Part shown: positions 1-5,889 of the stretch, piece after piece | Numbering within the stretch: the first letter of the stretch is position 1 | Layout of the letters: each line of letters starts with the position of its first letter | From: Treponema sp. | GTDB taxonomy: Bacteria; Spirochaetota; Spirochaetia; Treponematales; Treponemataceae | DNA length: 6,793 bases | NCBI GenBank assembly: GCA_016282455.1 | Contig: JAEEKM010000165.1 | Coordinates: 1 to 6,793 of the forward strand | Reading direction: 5' to 3' | Position numbers and translations under genes: made by a program | Notes under the pieces: model-generated | Seen by the model: the letters and a program-made list of their open reading frames with translations, nothing else | Told to the model about the DNA's origin: nothing | The model's database searches: none

Positions 1-159
1 AATGAAATGGGAGAAAAGGGCGGCATAAGAGGTGAACTTGGACTTCCACCAAAAACAGTCACCCTGGAAGACCTGAAAAAGTTTGACGGAAAAACTGTCA
101 CTGTAAAGGCTTTTGAAAAAGATGATGCGCTTATTGTGTTTGAGGTGAAAGAAAAGTAA
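1..159 (+). CDS. 3' end of an unrecognised protein (partial)
   Basis: Frame 1 is open from the first base to a TAA at 157-159 and gives 52 residues. The other two + frames close within the first 30 bases. The visible tail is hydrophilic and lysine/glutamate-rich. It starts with a glycine-rich stretch (GEKGGIRGELGLPP, residues 4-17), followed by alternating hydrophobic and charged residues (KTVTVKAFEKDDALIVFEV) that would suit two or three beta strands closing a small C-terminal domain. I do not recognise the family. An in-frame ATG at 7-9 exists, but no ribosome binding site is visible before it, so the gene most likely enters from the left. A hairpin follows the stop after 5 bp. Confidence 0.65.
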   Translation, partial: NEMGEKGGIRGELGLPPKTVTLEDLKKFDGKTVTVKAFEKDDALIVFEVKEK

Positions 160-164
160 AGTGA

Positions 165-191
165 AACCTGCCACTTTTTTTGTGGCAGGTT
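165..191. terminator. Hairpin between convergent genes, probable terminator
   Basis: Arms at 165-174 (AACCTGCCAC) and 182-191 (GTGGCAGGTT) are perfectly complementary over 10 bp, and the 7-base loop is all T. The hairpin starts 5 bp after the stop of the left-edge gene and lies 25 bp beyond the stop of the convergent Rpn-like gene, so it is placed to end both transcripts. The U-tract is weak: on the minus strand the stem is followed by a moderately T-rich run, and on the + strand there is none. Its right arm resembles that of the inverted repeat at 1245-1283, so it could instead be a repeat-family palindrome. Confidence 0.6.
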
Positions 192-216
192 CCCTCTGGT
201 GTGAAAATAAGGAGAA

Positions 217-1089
217 CTATGCCATTTCCTTTTGTAAAGCGAGTACTTCTTCCAAAGGGAGCCCCTGTGCCTGAGCTATTTGCTCTGGAGTACCTAAGTT
301 CATCTGGAGTAAATTACGGGCGGCTGAGATTTTTGTGTCACGGGCGCCATCCTCGTAGGCCTCTGTGCGGACTGTGCGTTCATATTTTTCCTGATCAAAC
401 TCGTGTAATATCATTCCAACCACTTCGGACTTCCTCTCTTTGAAATAACCGTTTAACAGGTTTTGTGAAATTGCCCAGTCGGAAGCTTCCGCTATGGCAG
501 TATTCCGTTCAATACCTGCACTAAGATTTGCTTTGACTCGGTTTACGAACCTGCAATAATCATATAATGTTTTGCATTTTTTGTTAAGGCTTTCGTTGTG
601 TCCTTCGTTTATGTTTAACACTGTTGCAGTCCACTCAAACTTTCCTGGAACGCTACACGGTTTTTCAAAGGCGGATGAAAGAAAAAGTTCTTCCCTGTCA
701 GGCATTTCTTTTGTGCCATTGTAAAGTACATAATAGGCCGGAGTTGGAATCTTTTTTAGGCGGGAAGAGAGTACACTTCTGCTGTCTTTTGAAACATACT
801 TCTGGTAAAGTTCTGCAAAGTAGAGAAATCCCCTTAACGGCATGTTCGGATTAAAGGATGCCTGCTGTTCAATAAGAGTGAGCTGAGAATCAATAAGAAG
901 GGATACATCGTTTTTCATGGTAAGATAAATCACACCTTCAATTGTTGTCAGAGTAAGGTCATCTACGTTTTCGTAATGAGAGCCGGTGAGTGCGTTGTAA
1001 AGTGACAGCAGCCAGTCCTTGTGTTCCTCCGTTCCAAAGATTGCACGGAAGAGGGTGTCCTTGTAATGATAGTTCATGTTGTAATTCAT
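217..1089 (-). CDS. Rpn-like PD-(D/E)XK nuclease family putative transposase
   Basis: The 290-residue protein resembles the Rpn/YhgA-like group (recombination-promoting nuclease, putative transposase). The N-terminus has the usual DTLFRAIFG entry motif (residues 11-19). The likely catalytic core is D61, in NDVSLLID, then E74-Q-Q76 (an E-x-Q variant of E-x-K), followed directly by the conserved NPNMPLR block (80-86). A middle region of unclear fold leads to a tail (254-290, ARNLLQMNLGTPEQIAQAQG) typical of this family. Known members are magnesium-dependent DNA endonucleases; cleavage by this one is inferred. It starts at the ATG at 1089, with ATGAGG 5 bases upstream; an internal ATG at codon 5 has no better site. 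It is single-gene, divergent from the HAD operon and convergent with the left-edge gene. No complete insertion sequence surrounds it, but two related hairpins flank it. Confidence 0.85.
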   Translation of the reverse strand: MNYNMNYHYKDTLFRAIFGTEEHKDWLLSLYNALTGSHYENVDDLTLTTIEGVIYLTMKNDVSLLIDSQLTLIEQQASFNPNMPLRGFLYFAELYQKYVSKDSRSVLSSRLKKIPTPAYYVLYNGTKEMPDREELFLSSAFEKPCSVPGKFEWTATVLNINEGHNESLNKKCKTLYDYCRFVNRVKANLSAGIERNTAIAEASDWAISQNLLNGYFKERKSEVVGMILHEFDQEKYERTVRTEAYEDGARDTKISAARNLLQMNLGTPEQIAQAQGLPLEEVLALQKEMA

Positions 1090-1132
1090 GTTTACCTCAT
1101 TGATAAAGTTTTAATACCGCCGAATTTTACTA

Positions 1133-1148
1133 GCGCCATGGAGGGCGC
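1133..1148. repeat. Short GC-rich palindrome in rpn-like leader
   Basis: GCGCC (1133-1137) and GGCGC (1144-1148) are inverted around a 6-base spacer, in an otherwise AT-rich stretch 44-59 bases upstream of the start of the Rpn-like gene. On the minus strand a TAAAAT hexamer (possible -10) lies just downstream of it. The palindrome could therefore be an operator or a small leader hairpin. It is short enough to be chance. Confidence 0.25.
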
Positions 1149-1179
1149 CGTAAATGTTTACCGGGTATATATATTTAAT

Positions 1180-1232
1180 GGGGGTAAAAGGGGGCAAAAA
1201 GACAAATAATAATGAAAAAAATGTAAAAAAAA
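1180..1232. other. Phased A-tracts with a decamer repeat, probable curved DNA
   Basis: Two near-identical decamers, GGGGGTAAAA (1180-1189) and GGGGGCAAAA (1190-1199), are followed by A7 (1215-1221) and A8 (1225-1232). The A-run centres fall near 1187.5, 1198, 1218 and 1228.5, with a weaker AATAA in the slot near 1208. They therefore recur about every 10-10.5 bp, one helical turn. Phased A-tracts are known to bend DNA. The block lies between two divergent genes, where curvature may affect promoter activity or bind nucleoid proteins. A promoter for the Rpn-like gene may also lie near here, but none could be chosen with confidence. Confidence 0.45.
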
Positions 1233-1244
1233 TATGTGTTGAGC

Positions 1245-1283
1245 GGGAAACTGGCATTCCACTCCGTTGCGTGCCAGTTTCCC
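1245..1283. repeat. Perfect 12-bp inverted repeat (REP-like palindrome)
   Basis: GGGAAACTGGCA (1245-1256) and TGCCAGTTTCCC (1272-1283) are exact reverse complements separated by a 15-base loop. It lies upstream of both divergent genes, so neither gene needs a terminator here, and no U-run follows on the + strand. On the minus strand an A8/T8 run occurs about 12 bases beyond the stem. GC-rich stems with a short constant loop in intergenic DNA are typical of dispersed palindromic repeats. The right arm matches that of the hairpin at 165-191 at 10 of 12 positions. Copy number elsewhere in the genome is unknown. Confidence 0.6.
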
Positions 1284-1288
1284 CAACC

Positions 1289-1300
1289 AATACATGTATT
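1289..1300. promoter_or_regulatory. 12-bp AT palindrome, possible operator
   Basis: AATACATGTATT is a perfect 12-bp palindrome with no spacer, centred about 50 bp upstream of the -35 hexamer of the HAD-gene promoter. The position would suit an upstream binding site for a dimeric regulator, but no regulator gene is present in the window. A palindrome of this size in AT-rich DNA can occur by chance. Confidence 0.25.
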
Positions 1301-1342
1301 TTATTTCGCATTTACCTTTACAGTAGCATAGGTTCCCCATAG

Positions 1343-1371
1343 TAGACAAATATTTTCATATCTCCTATACT
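1343..1371 (+). promoter_or_regulatory. Sigma70-type promoter of the HAD-PHP operon
   Basis: A -35 hexamer TAGACA (1343-1348, 5 of 6 to consensus) and a -10 hexamer TATACT (1366-1371, 5 of 6) are separated by exactly 17 bp. Transcription should begin about 7 bases after the -10, at or next to the A of the HAD gene's ATG (1379). This would give a leaderless or nearly leaderless mRNA, in line with the absence of any Shine-Dalgarno sequence before that ATG. Confidence 0.7.
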
Positions 1372-1378
1372 CCTACAC

Positions 1379-2218
1379 ATGTACCAGAAACTTCCTTCAG
1401 AGAAACTTCCCATAAAATTAATTGCACTTGATTTAGACGACACCCTGCTGGATTCAAACGGACAGATAAGTGATGAAAATGTTTCTGCCTTAAGAAAAGC
1501 CGCAGAAAAAGGAATATATGTGGTGCTTTGTTCCGGAAGGGCAGAACATGGAATTCTTCCTCATGTAAGAAGACTGGACATTGCAGGAAAAGAAGCAGGC
1601 CGTTATCTCATCGCGGTTAACGGCTGCAGTGTATTTGACCTTCACACAAGAACTCAAATCTATCAGCGCACCGTAAGCCCTGATATTCTCCTTCATGCAG
1701 ACGAAGAAGCAGAAAAACTTGGACTCAGAAGCGAAGTCTATACGGCAGACACAATCTATTACGCAGAAGAAACTCCCTGGACAAAAAAAGACGTGGACCT
1801 CTGTAAGCTTAAAGGTGTGGTAGTTCCCGACTATAAAACCTTCCTTCAAAAAGGTTTTGTAAAAATGCTTATTCCCGGAGAACCAGAGACACTTCAGATT
1901 CTGCAAAAAAAACTAAAAGAGGATTTTGGAGACAGAGCAGTAGTCTTTACTTCTAAACCCTACTTTCTTGAACTGCTCCCGCCCCACTGCGGTAAGGGAG
2001 AATCCATCAGCTGGCTTTCTGAAAAACTTGGCATTGCCCCTGTAAACACCATGGGCTTTGGCGACAGCATGAATGACGAGAGCATGATCCGCCTTACAGG
2101 AAACGGAATTGCAATGAAAAATGCCCTTGACTACATTAAGGAAATTGCCCGCTTTGTAACGGAAGACGACAACAACTCAAGTGGAGTGGGCCGCTTTCTG
2201 GAACGCTACGTCCTTTAG
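1379..2218 (+). CDS. Cof-type HAD-IIB family phosphatase
   Basis: The 279-residue protein is of normal length for Cof/YidA-like phosphatases, soluble enzymes that dephosphorylate sugar phosphates and related metabolites by way of an aspartyl-phosphate. All four HAD motifs are visible. Motif I is DLDDT with nucleophile D18 and acid/base D20. Motif II is SGR (52-54, serine in place of the common threonine). Motif III is K206 in GKGES. Motif IV is GDSMND (228-233). The insert between motifs II and III is the C2B cap, which sets substrate choice; the substrate cannot be read from sequence. The ATG at 1379 is the only possible start, because a stop lies in frame at 1343 and no GTG/TTG precedes motif I. 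It has no Shine-Dalgarno and sits about 8 bases after a -10 hexamer. It is followed 8 bp later by the PHP gene, probably in one operon. Confidence 0.92.
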   Translation: MYQKLPSEKLPIKLIALDLDDTLLDSNGQISDENVSALRKAAEKGIYVVLCSGRAEHGILPHVRRLDIAGKEAGRYLIAVNGCSVFDLHTRTQIYQRTVSPDILLHADEEAEKLGLRSEVYTADTIYYAEETPWTKKDVDLCKLKGVVVPDYKTFLQKGFVKMLIPGEPETLQILQKKLKEDFGDRAVVFTSKPYFLELLPPHCGKGESISWLSEKLGIAPVNTMGFGDSMNDESMIRLTGNGIAMKNALDYIKEIARFVTEDDNNSSGVGRFLERYVL

Positions 2219-2226
2219 GAAAATAA

Positions 2227-2964
2227 ATGACTTTTCTTGCAGAACTTCACCTGCATTCCTGTCTCTCAAGTGACAGTCAGTTTTCCATGAATCCGGAGAG
2301 CATGGTAAAAGCCCTCGCCAACAGAAAAACCGGACTTGCCTGCCTCTGCGATTTTAACTCTGCACTAAACATTCCCGCATTTGCCATTCATGCAAAAAAA
2401 CATTCGCTTGCATCCCTCTTTGGCATAGAAGTAATTTGTGCCGAAGGCTGCACTCTCCTCTGTATGTTTAACGACCCCTTTGCCGCAGTAGAGTTAGGTT
2501 CAGAAATCTACAATCATCTGCCGGAGAAAAAATCCTCTGCACCGCGAAGCCAGCTTTATGTAGATGAAAAAGGAGATGTCCTGGGCTGTGTGGAAAAAGA
2601 ATTAACTGCAAGATGTGACATTGGAATTCAGGAACTTGAAAGGGAAGTGCATAAAAACGGAGGCCTTGTAATTCCATCTGCGGTTGACGGAGAAAAACAT
2701 TCCCTTGTGAGCCAGTTTGGAAAAATCATAAAAGGAAAGTGGGATGCCCTTGAGTTTCTTCACCCCGAGCATGCAGGAAAAATGATTATGGAAAACTATC
2801 CTGTCCTTCCTTTTTCAAAACCTGAGTTCTTGGATCAGCTGGGAGAAAGAGGCATAAAACTTTCTACGGGAGATCTTCCCCTTTTGCATTCTGACGGAAA
2901 AGTTAATCTTCAAGCAGTTTATAAAGCGTTTGAGAAACGCCGAGTGATTGCAGAAGAGAATTAA
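2227..2964 (+). CDS. PHP-domain protein with degenerate active site
   Basis: The 245-residue protein aligns by eye with the stand-alone PHP metallophosphoesterase family. Order is kept: an HLHSCLS start (8-14), the segment usually reading TDHNS, the GIEV block (66-69), the 'VHVLCLF'-like block (CTLLCMF, 75-81), a P-x-H-x-D block and a terminal SDAH-like block. Many metal ligands are changed. H8 and H10 survive, D42 survives but its partner His is F43, the His of the EEVH block is replaced around 72-76, PAHID reads PSAVD (150-154), and SDAH reads GDLP (215-218). E68 and D216 are retained. Full phosphoesterase activity seems unlikely; a binding or regulatory role is an inference. The start is backed by AGGA (2217-2220), 6 bases upstream and overlapping the HAD stop codon. 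The last 62 bp overlap the convergent methyltransferase gene. Confidence 0.82.
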   Translation: MTFLAELHLHSCLSSDSQFSMNPESMVKALANRKTGLACLCDFNSALNIPAFAIHAKKHSLASLFGIEVICAEGCTLLCMFNDPFAAVELGSEIYNHLPEKKSSAPRSQLYVDEKGDVLGCVEKELTARCDIGIQELEREVHKNGGLVIPSAVDGEKHSLVSQFGKIIKGKWDALEFLHPEHAGKMIMENYPVLPFSKPEFLDQLGERGIKLSTGDLPLLHSDGKVNLQAVYKAFEKRRVIAEEN

Positions 2965-4114
2965 GCCTTACTTTTCCATCTTCTGTGTTTTTAGAAGTTT
3001 GTGTCTTAACCGCCCTGAGCATTATGTTCTTTGGAGTATGAGTCATGTCAATAAACTCCAGCGCCTGAACACAGTAACCCTTCTGTTCAAGAAGTTCTGC
3101 CCTGACTGCATCTGTTGCAAGTGCGGCAAGTCTTTCGCGTAAAAGCGGATATCGGGCAATGCTTGCAAGAGGATTTTCTTTTTCCAGTGCCGGAAGTTTT
3201 TCTAACTGAAGGTTTATTTCATGCTGGCAGCAGGGAACGCTTAAAATTACAGGCACATTATTTTTAATGGCAAAATCAAGTGCATAGTCTGTGGCAGTGT
3301 CGCAGGCATGAAGTGTTATTACAAGATCAATTCCTTTCTGGTTTCCGTAGTCAGCAATATCTCCAACAGAAAAATTTAAGTCAGTGTAGCCGCATTTATC
3401 TGAAAGTTTCTGACAGTTTTCTATTACTTCTTTTTTCAAATCAAGACCGGTTACCTTACAGGGAATTTTTTTAACTTCATGAAGAAGATGATAGGCCGCA
3501 AAGGTAAGGTAACTTTTTCCTGAACCAAAGTCCACCAGGGTAAGGGGAGAGTGTTCTGAAAAAGGATTTTCTTTTCCACGAAGTTTTTCCATCTGGGGGA
3601 TAAGGTCGTTTATGTATTCTGCAAAACGGTTTATCTGCCTGAACTTGTCGTATTTCTGTGCGACCACTTTGCCTTCTTTTGTCATAACGCCCAGTTCAAC
3701 AAGAAAGGGAACTGGACATCCTTCTTCAAAGAGATAGTTTTTCTTTCTGTTGTGGGGAATGGGCGATTTTTTTTCGCCAGAAGTGTTTTCTTCCGAAGTT
3801 TTTATGGGCTTCTTTATGGAAGTGATTTTTCCATGCCGGTTTGTAAGAATTGTTTCTTCTTCGTCTTCCCTTCGTATAAGGGCATTACGGAAAGTTTTTC
3901 CCGCGTGTTCATTTACAAAGTCTTCGGCTTCTTTCTGAGACAGCTGTTTTCTAAAGGCCTGTGTCTGAGTAAAAAATTCCCCTTCGTAAGTTTTTGCGCC
4001 GGGGGAGAGCAGGGCTGAGTCAACTTTTTTCCATATCCTTACTTTTATGTAGGGTTTTTCCAGCCTTTCTTCTGAGTTTTTTGCGGGGCGGGATAATGTT
4101 GCCTGAACAATCAT
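2903..4114 (-). CDS. Class I SAM-dependent methyltransferase (Methyltransf_32-like)
   Basis: The 403-residue protein resembles the Methyltransf_32 family, which is related to eukaryotic TRM13/METTL25-type proteins. Residues 20-100 form the family's variable N-terminal part. A lysine/glutamate-rich linker (about 101-122) leads to the conserved NRKKNYLFEEG-PVPFL-LGVMT block (122-145) and KYDKFRQINRF (154-164). The Rossmann core follows: motif I VDFGSGKSYLTF (194-205), the acidic ribose ligand D225 (GLDLK), GDI (251-253), TLHACDTATDYAL (267-279) and VPCCQHE (293-299). EFIDMTHTPKN (353-363) closes the domain. It should transfer a methyl group from S-adenosylmethionine in the cytoplasm. The substrate is unknown; RNA is possible from the eukaryotic relatives. 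The ATG at 4114 has no Shine-Dalgarno; a TATAGT hexamer ends 6 bases before it. The 3' end overlaps the PHP gene. Confidence 0.88.
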   Translation of the reverse strand: MIVQATLSRPAKNSEERLEKPYIKVRIWKKVDSALLSPGAKTYEGEFFTQTQAFRKQLSQKEAEDFVNEHAGKTFRNALIRREDEEETILTNRHGKITSIKKPIKTSEENTSGEKKSPIPHNRKKNYLFEEGCPVPFLVELGVMTKEGKVVAQKYDKFRQINRFAEYINDLIPQMEKLRGKENPFSEHSPLTLVDFGSGKSYLTFAAYHLLHEVKKIPCKVTGLDLKKEVIENCQKLSDKCGYTDLNFSVGDIADYGNQKGIDLVITLHACDTATDYALDFAIKNNVPVILSVPCCQHEINLQLEKLPALEKENPLASIARYPLLRERLAALATDAVRAELLEQKGYCVQALEFIDMTHTPKNIMLRAVKTQTSKNTEDGKVRLNSLLQSLGVSQTLYKLLED

Positions 4115-4163
4115 AAAAAGACTATAGCATTATTTAAAAAAAAATGATACACTGTCTAATACT
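4115..4163. promoter_or_regulatory. Divergent promoter region between methyltransferase and parA
   Basis: This 49-bp gap must hold the start signals of two divergent genes. On the minus strand, TATAGT (4126 down to 4121, 5 of 6 to the -10 consensus) is followed by six bases and then the methyltransferase ATG, which would make that mRNA leaderless; no good -35 is seen. On the + strand, candidate parA elements are TTGCCT (4099-4104) with TATAGC (4123-4128) at 18 bp, or the hexamers TACACT (4148-4153) and TCTAAT (4155-4160). The last is very close to the ATG. None can be chosen with confidence. An A-rich run (4136-4144) lies in the centre. Confidence 0.5.
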
Positions 4164-4919
4164 ATGGGAAAGGTATTTGTTTTTGTGAACCAAAAAGGCG
4201 GTGTTGGAAAGACAACTTCCGCAATCAACATAGGCGCATACATCGCACTTGCCGGCAAGAAAGTACTCCTTGTGGACTTTGACAGCCAGGGAAATATGTC
4301 CAGTGGCGTTGGTGTAAGTAAGAAAAAGCCCACCATCTATGAACTTATGGCAGGTCAGTCTACGGCAGAGGAAACTATCCGTCACACAACTGTAGAAAAC
4401 CTTGATGCAATTTCTGCTTCAATCGACTTGTCTGGTGCCGCAATTGAGCTTGTTGACCAGGAGAACAGAGAGTTCTTCCTTAAAAATGCACTTGCTTCAG
4501 TTAAGGATAAATACGACTACATTCTCATTGACTGTCCCCCTTCTCTCGGTGTGCTTACCTTAAACGGACTCGCTGCGGCAGATGCAGTTCTTGTTCCCAT
4601 GCAGTGTGAGTATTTTGCACTTGAGGGAATTACCCTTCTTTTACAGACTGTAAAAAAAGTTCAGAAGAGCATTAACAAAGACCTTGTCATAGGCGGAATT
4701 TTCTTTACCATGTACGACAGCCGTACCCGTCTTGCCCAGGATGTGGTCATGCAGGTTAAGAGTTATTTTAAGGATGTTGTTTTCAATACAATCATTCCCC
4801 GTAACGTTCGCCTGAGTGAAGCTCCTTCTCACGGAGAACCCATCTGTAAATATGACCCCAGCTGCATAGGCGCAAAGAGCTATGCAAAACTAGCAGAAGA
4901 GGTAATAAGCCGTGGCTAA
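4164..4919 (+). CDS. parA: Chromosome-partitioning ATPase ParA (Soj)
   Basis: The 251-residue protein has the normal length and layout of a small chromosomal ParA, the ATPase that binds DNA non-specifically as an ATP-bound dimer and moves or positions ParB-parS complexes. The deviant Walker A box KGGVGKTT spans 11-18 with signature lysine K11 and K16. The switch I region is VDFDSQGN (37-44) with catalytic D40. Walker B is ILIDCPP (120-126). R189, in SRTRLAQDV, matches the DNA-binding arginine of Bacillus Soj. SEAPSHGEPI (218-227) is the usual C-terminal block. No N-terminal HTH is present, as expected for chromosomal rather than type Ia plasmid ParA. The start is fixed by the Walker box, but no Shine-Dalgarno precedes it. 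The stop overlaps the parB start by 8 bases, so translation is probably coupled. Confidence 0.96.
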   Translation: MGKVFVFVNQKGGVGKTTSAINIGAYIALAGKKVLLVDFDSQGNMSSGVGVSKKKPTIYELMAGQSTAEETIRHTTVENLDAISASIDLSGAAIELVDQENREFFLKNALASVKDKYDYILIDCPPSLGVLTLNGLAAADAVLVPMQCEYFALEGITLLLQTVKKVQKSINKDLVIGGIFFTMYDSRTRLAQDVVMQVKSYFKDVVFNTIIPRNVRLSEAPSHGEPICKYDPSCIGAKSYAKLAEEVISRG

Positions 4920-5886
4920 GCATCAGGGACTTGGACGGGGTTTAGATGCCCTCATGAGCGATGAAGAAGAACTCGACAGGGAGAATGAAGCTTCCAGGGA
5001 AGAAAACGTTTCTTTTTCTGCACCTTCAGCAAATGCAGAAGTAACGGGTCTTTCCCTGCCGGAAGGAATTACCAGCGACGAAGAGGGAACCCTTTGGGTA
5101 AATCCGTCTCTTCTTAAGCCGAATCCTCGCCAGCCGCGTCAGTATTTTGACGAAGAAAAACTGAATGAACTTTCCCAGAGTATAAAGGAACACGGTGTTC
5201 TCATTCCAATCATCATTGAAGATGCAGGGGATGGTTCTTTCTATATAATTGCAGGTGAACGCAGAACCAGGGCAGCCCGTCTTGCAGGACTGGAAAAAGT
5301 ACCCGTTCAGCTAAGAAAATATTCAGATGCAAACAAACTGGAAGTTGCCCTCATAGAGAACATTCAGCGTACAGACCTTAACCCCATAGAAGAAGCACTT
5401 GCCTACTTTAAAATCATGGAGATGAATTCCATTACCCAGGAAGAAGTAGCCCAGCGCGTAGGAAAGAGCCGTGCCACTGTTGCAAACTCAATCCGTCTTT
5501 TAAAACTTCCGGAAGACATGCAGCGTCCTCTTGCATCAGGTGAAATTACAACCGGTCATGCAAAAGCCCTGCTTTCTGTAGTAAACCCCGCTGACCAGAG
5601 GGTTCTCTTTGGAAAACTTATGGGGCAGGGACTTTCCGTCCGCCAGACAGAACAGCTGGCAAATGAATTAAACGGAGGTTCCCGTGCCGCATCTACAAAA
5701 CCGTCTGCTCCCAAACAGGACAACCGTGATCCCAACTATGTTTCAATCGAGCAGCAGTTTATTGATGCCTTCGGTACCAAGGTAAAACTTTCAGGAAACT
5801 TCAACAAGGGTACCATTACAATCGACTACTTTACTAAAGATGATTTGGACCGGATATACAATATCATAATCGGTAACAGGAGGTAG
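4912..5886 (+). CDS. parB: Chromosome-partitioning protein ParB (Spo0J), CTP-dependent clamp
   Basis: The 324-residue protein is complete. The N-terminal LGRGLDALM (7-15) is the ParA-stimulating arginine motif, followed by an acidic, low-complexity linker (16-60). The ParB/Srx CTP-binding domain starts near 62, with NPRQPRQ-F (71-79), GERR-RAARLAGL (115-127) and ENIQR-DLNP-EEA (149-162). The helix-turn-helix that reads parS is at about 174-200 (TQEEVAQRVGKSRATVANSI). The C-terminal dimerisation domain is at about 275-324, after a serine/proline-rich linker. ParB loads on parS, slides as a CTP clamp, spreads, and recruits SMC in other bacteria. Translation starts at GTG 4912, inside parA; GAGG (4899-4902) lies 9 bases upstream, and the LGRGLDAL motif fixes this start. 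It is in one operon with parA and the HD gene. Confidence 0.96.
   Translation: MAKHQGLGRGLDALMSDEEELDRENEASREENVSFSAPSANAEVTGLSLPEGITSDEEGTLWVNPSLLKPNPRQPRQYFDEEKLNELSQSIKEHGVLIPIIIEDAGDGSFYIIAGERRTRAARLAGLEKVPVQLRKYSDANKLEVALIENIQRTDLNPIEEALAYFKIMEMNSITQEEVAQRVGKSRATVANSIRLLKLPEDMQRPLASGEITTGHAKALLSVVNPADQRVLFGKLMGQGLSVRQTEQLANELNGGSRAASTKPSAPKQDNRDPNYVSIEQQFIDAFGTKVKLSGNFNKGTITIDYFTKDDLDRIYNIIIGNRR
5878..5883 (+). promoter_or_regulatory. Strong Shine-Dalgarno for the HD gene, overlapping parB end
   Basis: AGGAGG lies at the last codons of parB, 6 bases before the GTG at 5890. It is the strongest ribosome binding site in the window and fixes the GTG as the start of the downstream gene. Because the site lies inside parB, parB translation and initiation of the HD gene should be linked. 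Confidence 0.8.
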
Positions 5887-5889
5887 CCT

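Noticed and set aside
180..443. 87-codon + strand open frame over the end of the Rpn-like gene
   Set aside because: It begins in the terminator loop and is antisense to a well-supported protein; its sequence is arginine/proline-rich shadow.
1245..1283. Inverted repeat considered as a CRISPR repeat or as an intrinsic terminator
   Set aside because: Only one copy is present with no spacers, and it lies upstream of both divergent genes with no adjacent U-run on the + strand.
217..1283. Complete insertion sequence around the Rpn-like gene
   Set aside because: No target-site duplication or exact terminal inverted repeats could be found by eye; only related hairpins are seen, so it is reported as a hypothesis rather than as a mobile element.
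1111..1349. Several open frames of about 62-66 codons in the intergenic region, on both strands
   Set aside because: They cross the A-tracts and the inverted repeat, have low-complexity composition, and overlap one another without a family match.
1490..1906. 138-codon minus-strand open frame
   Set aside because: It lies fully antisense within the HAD phosphatase gene, is rich in Cys and Phe as expected of a shadow frame, and has no recognisable domain.
4164..5886. parAB as part of a plasmid partition system
   Set aside because: ParA lacks an N-terminal HTH, ParB has the chromosomal LGRGLDALM/Spo0J architecture, and the neighbours are housekeeping-type genes with no replication gene.
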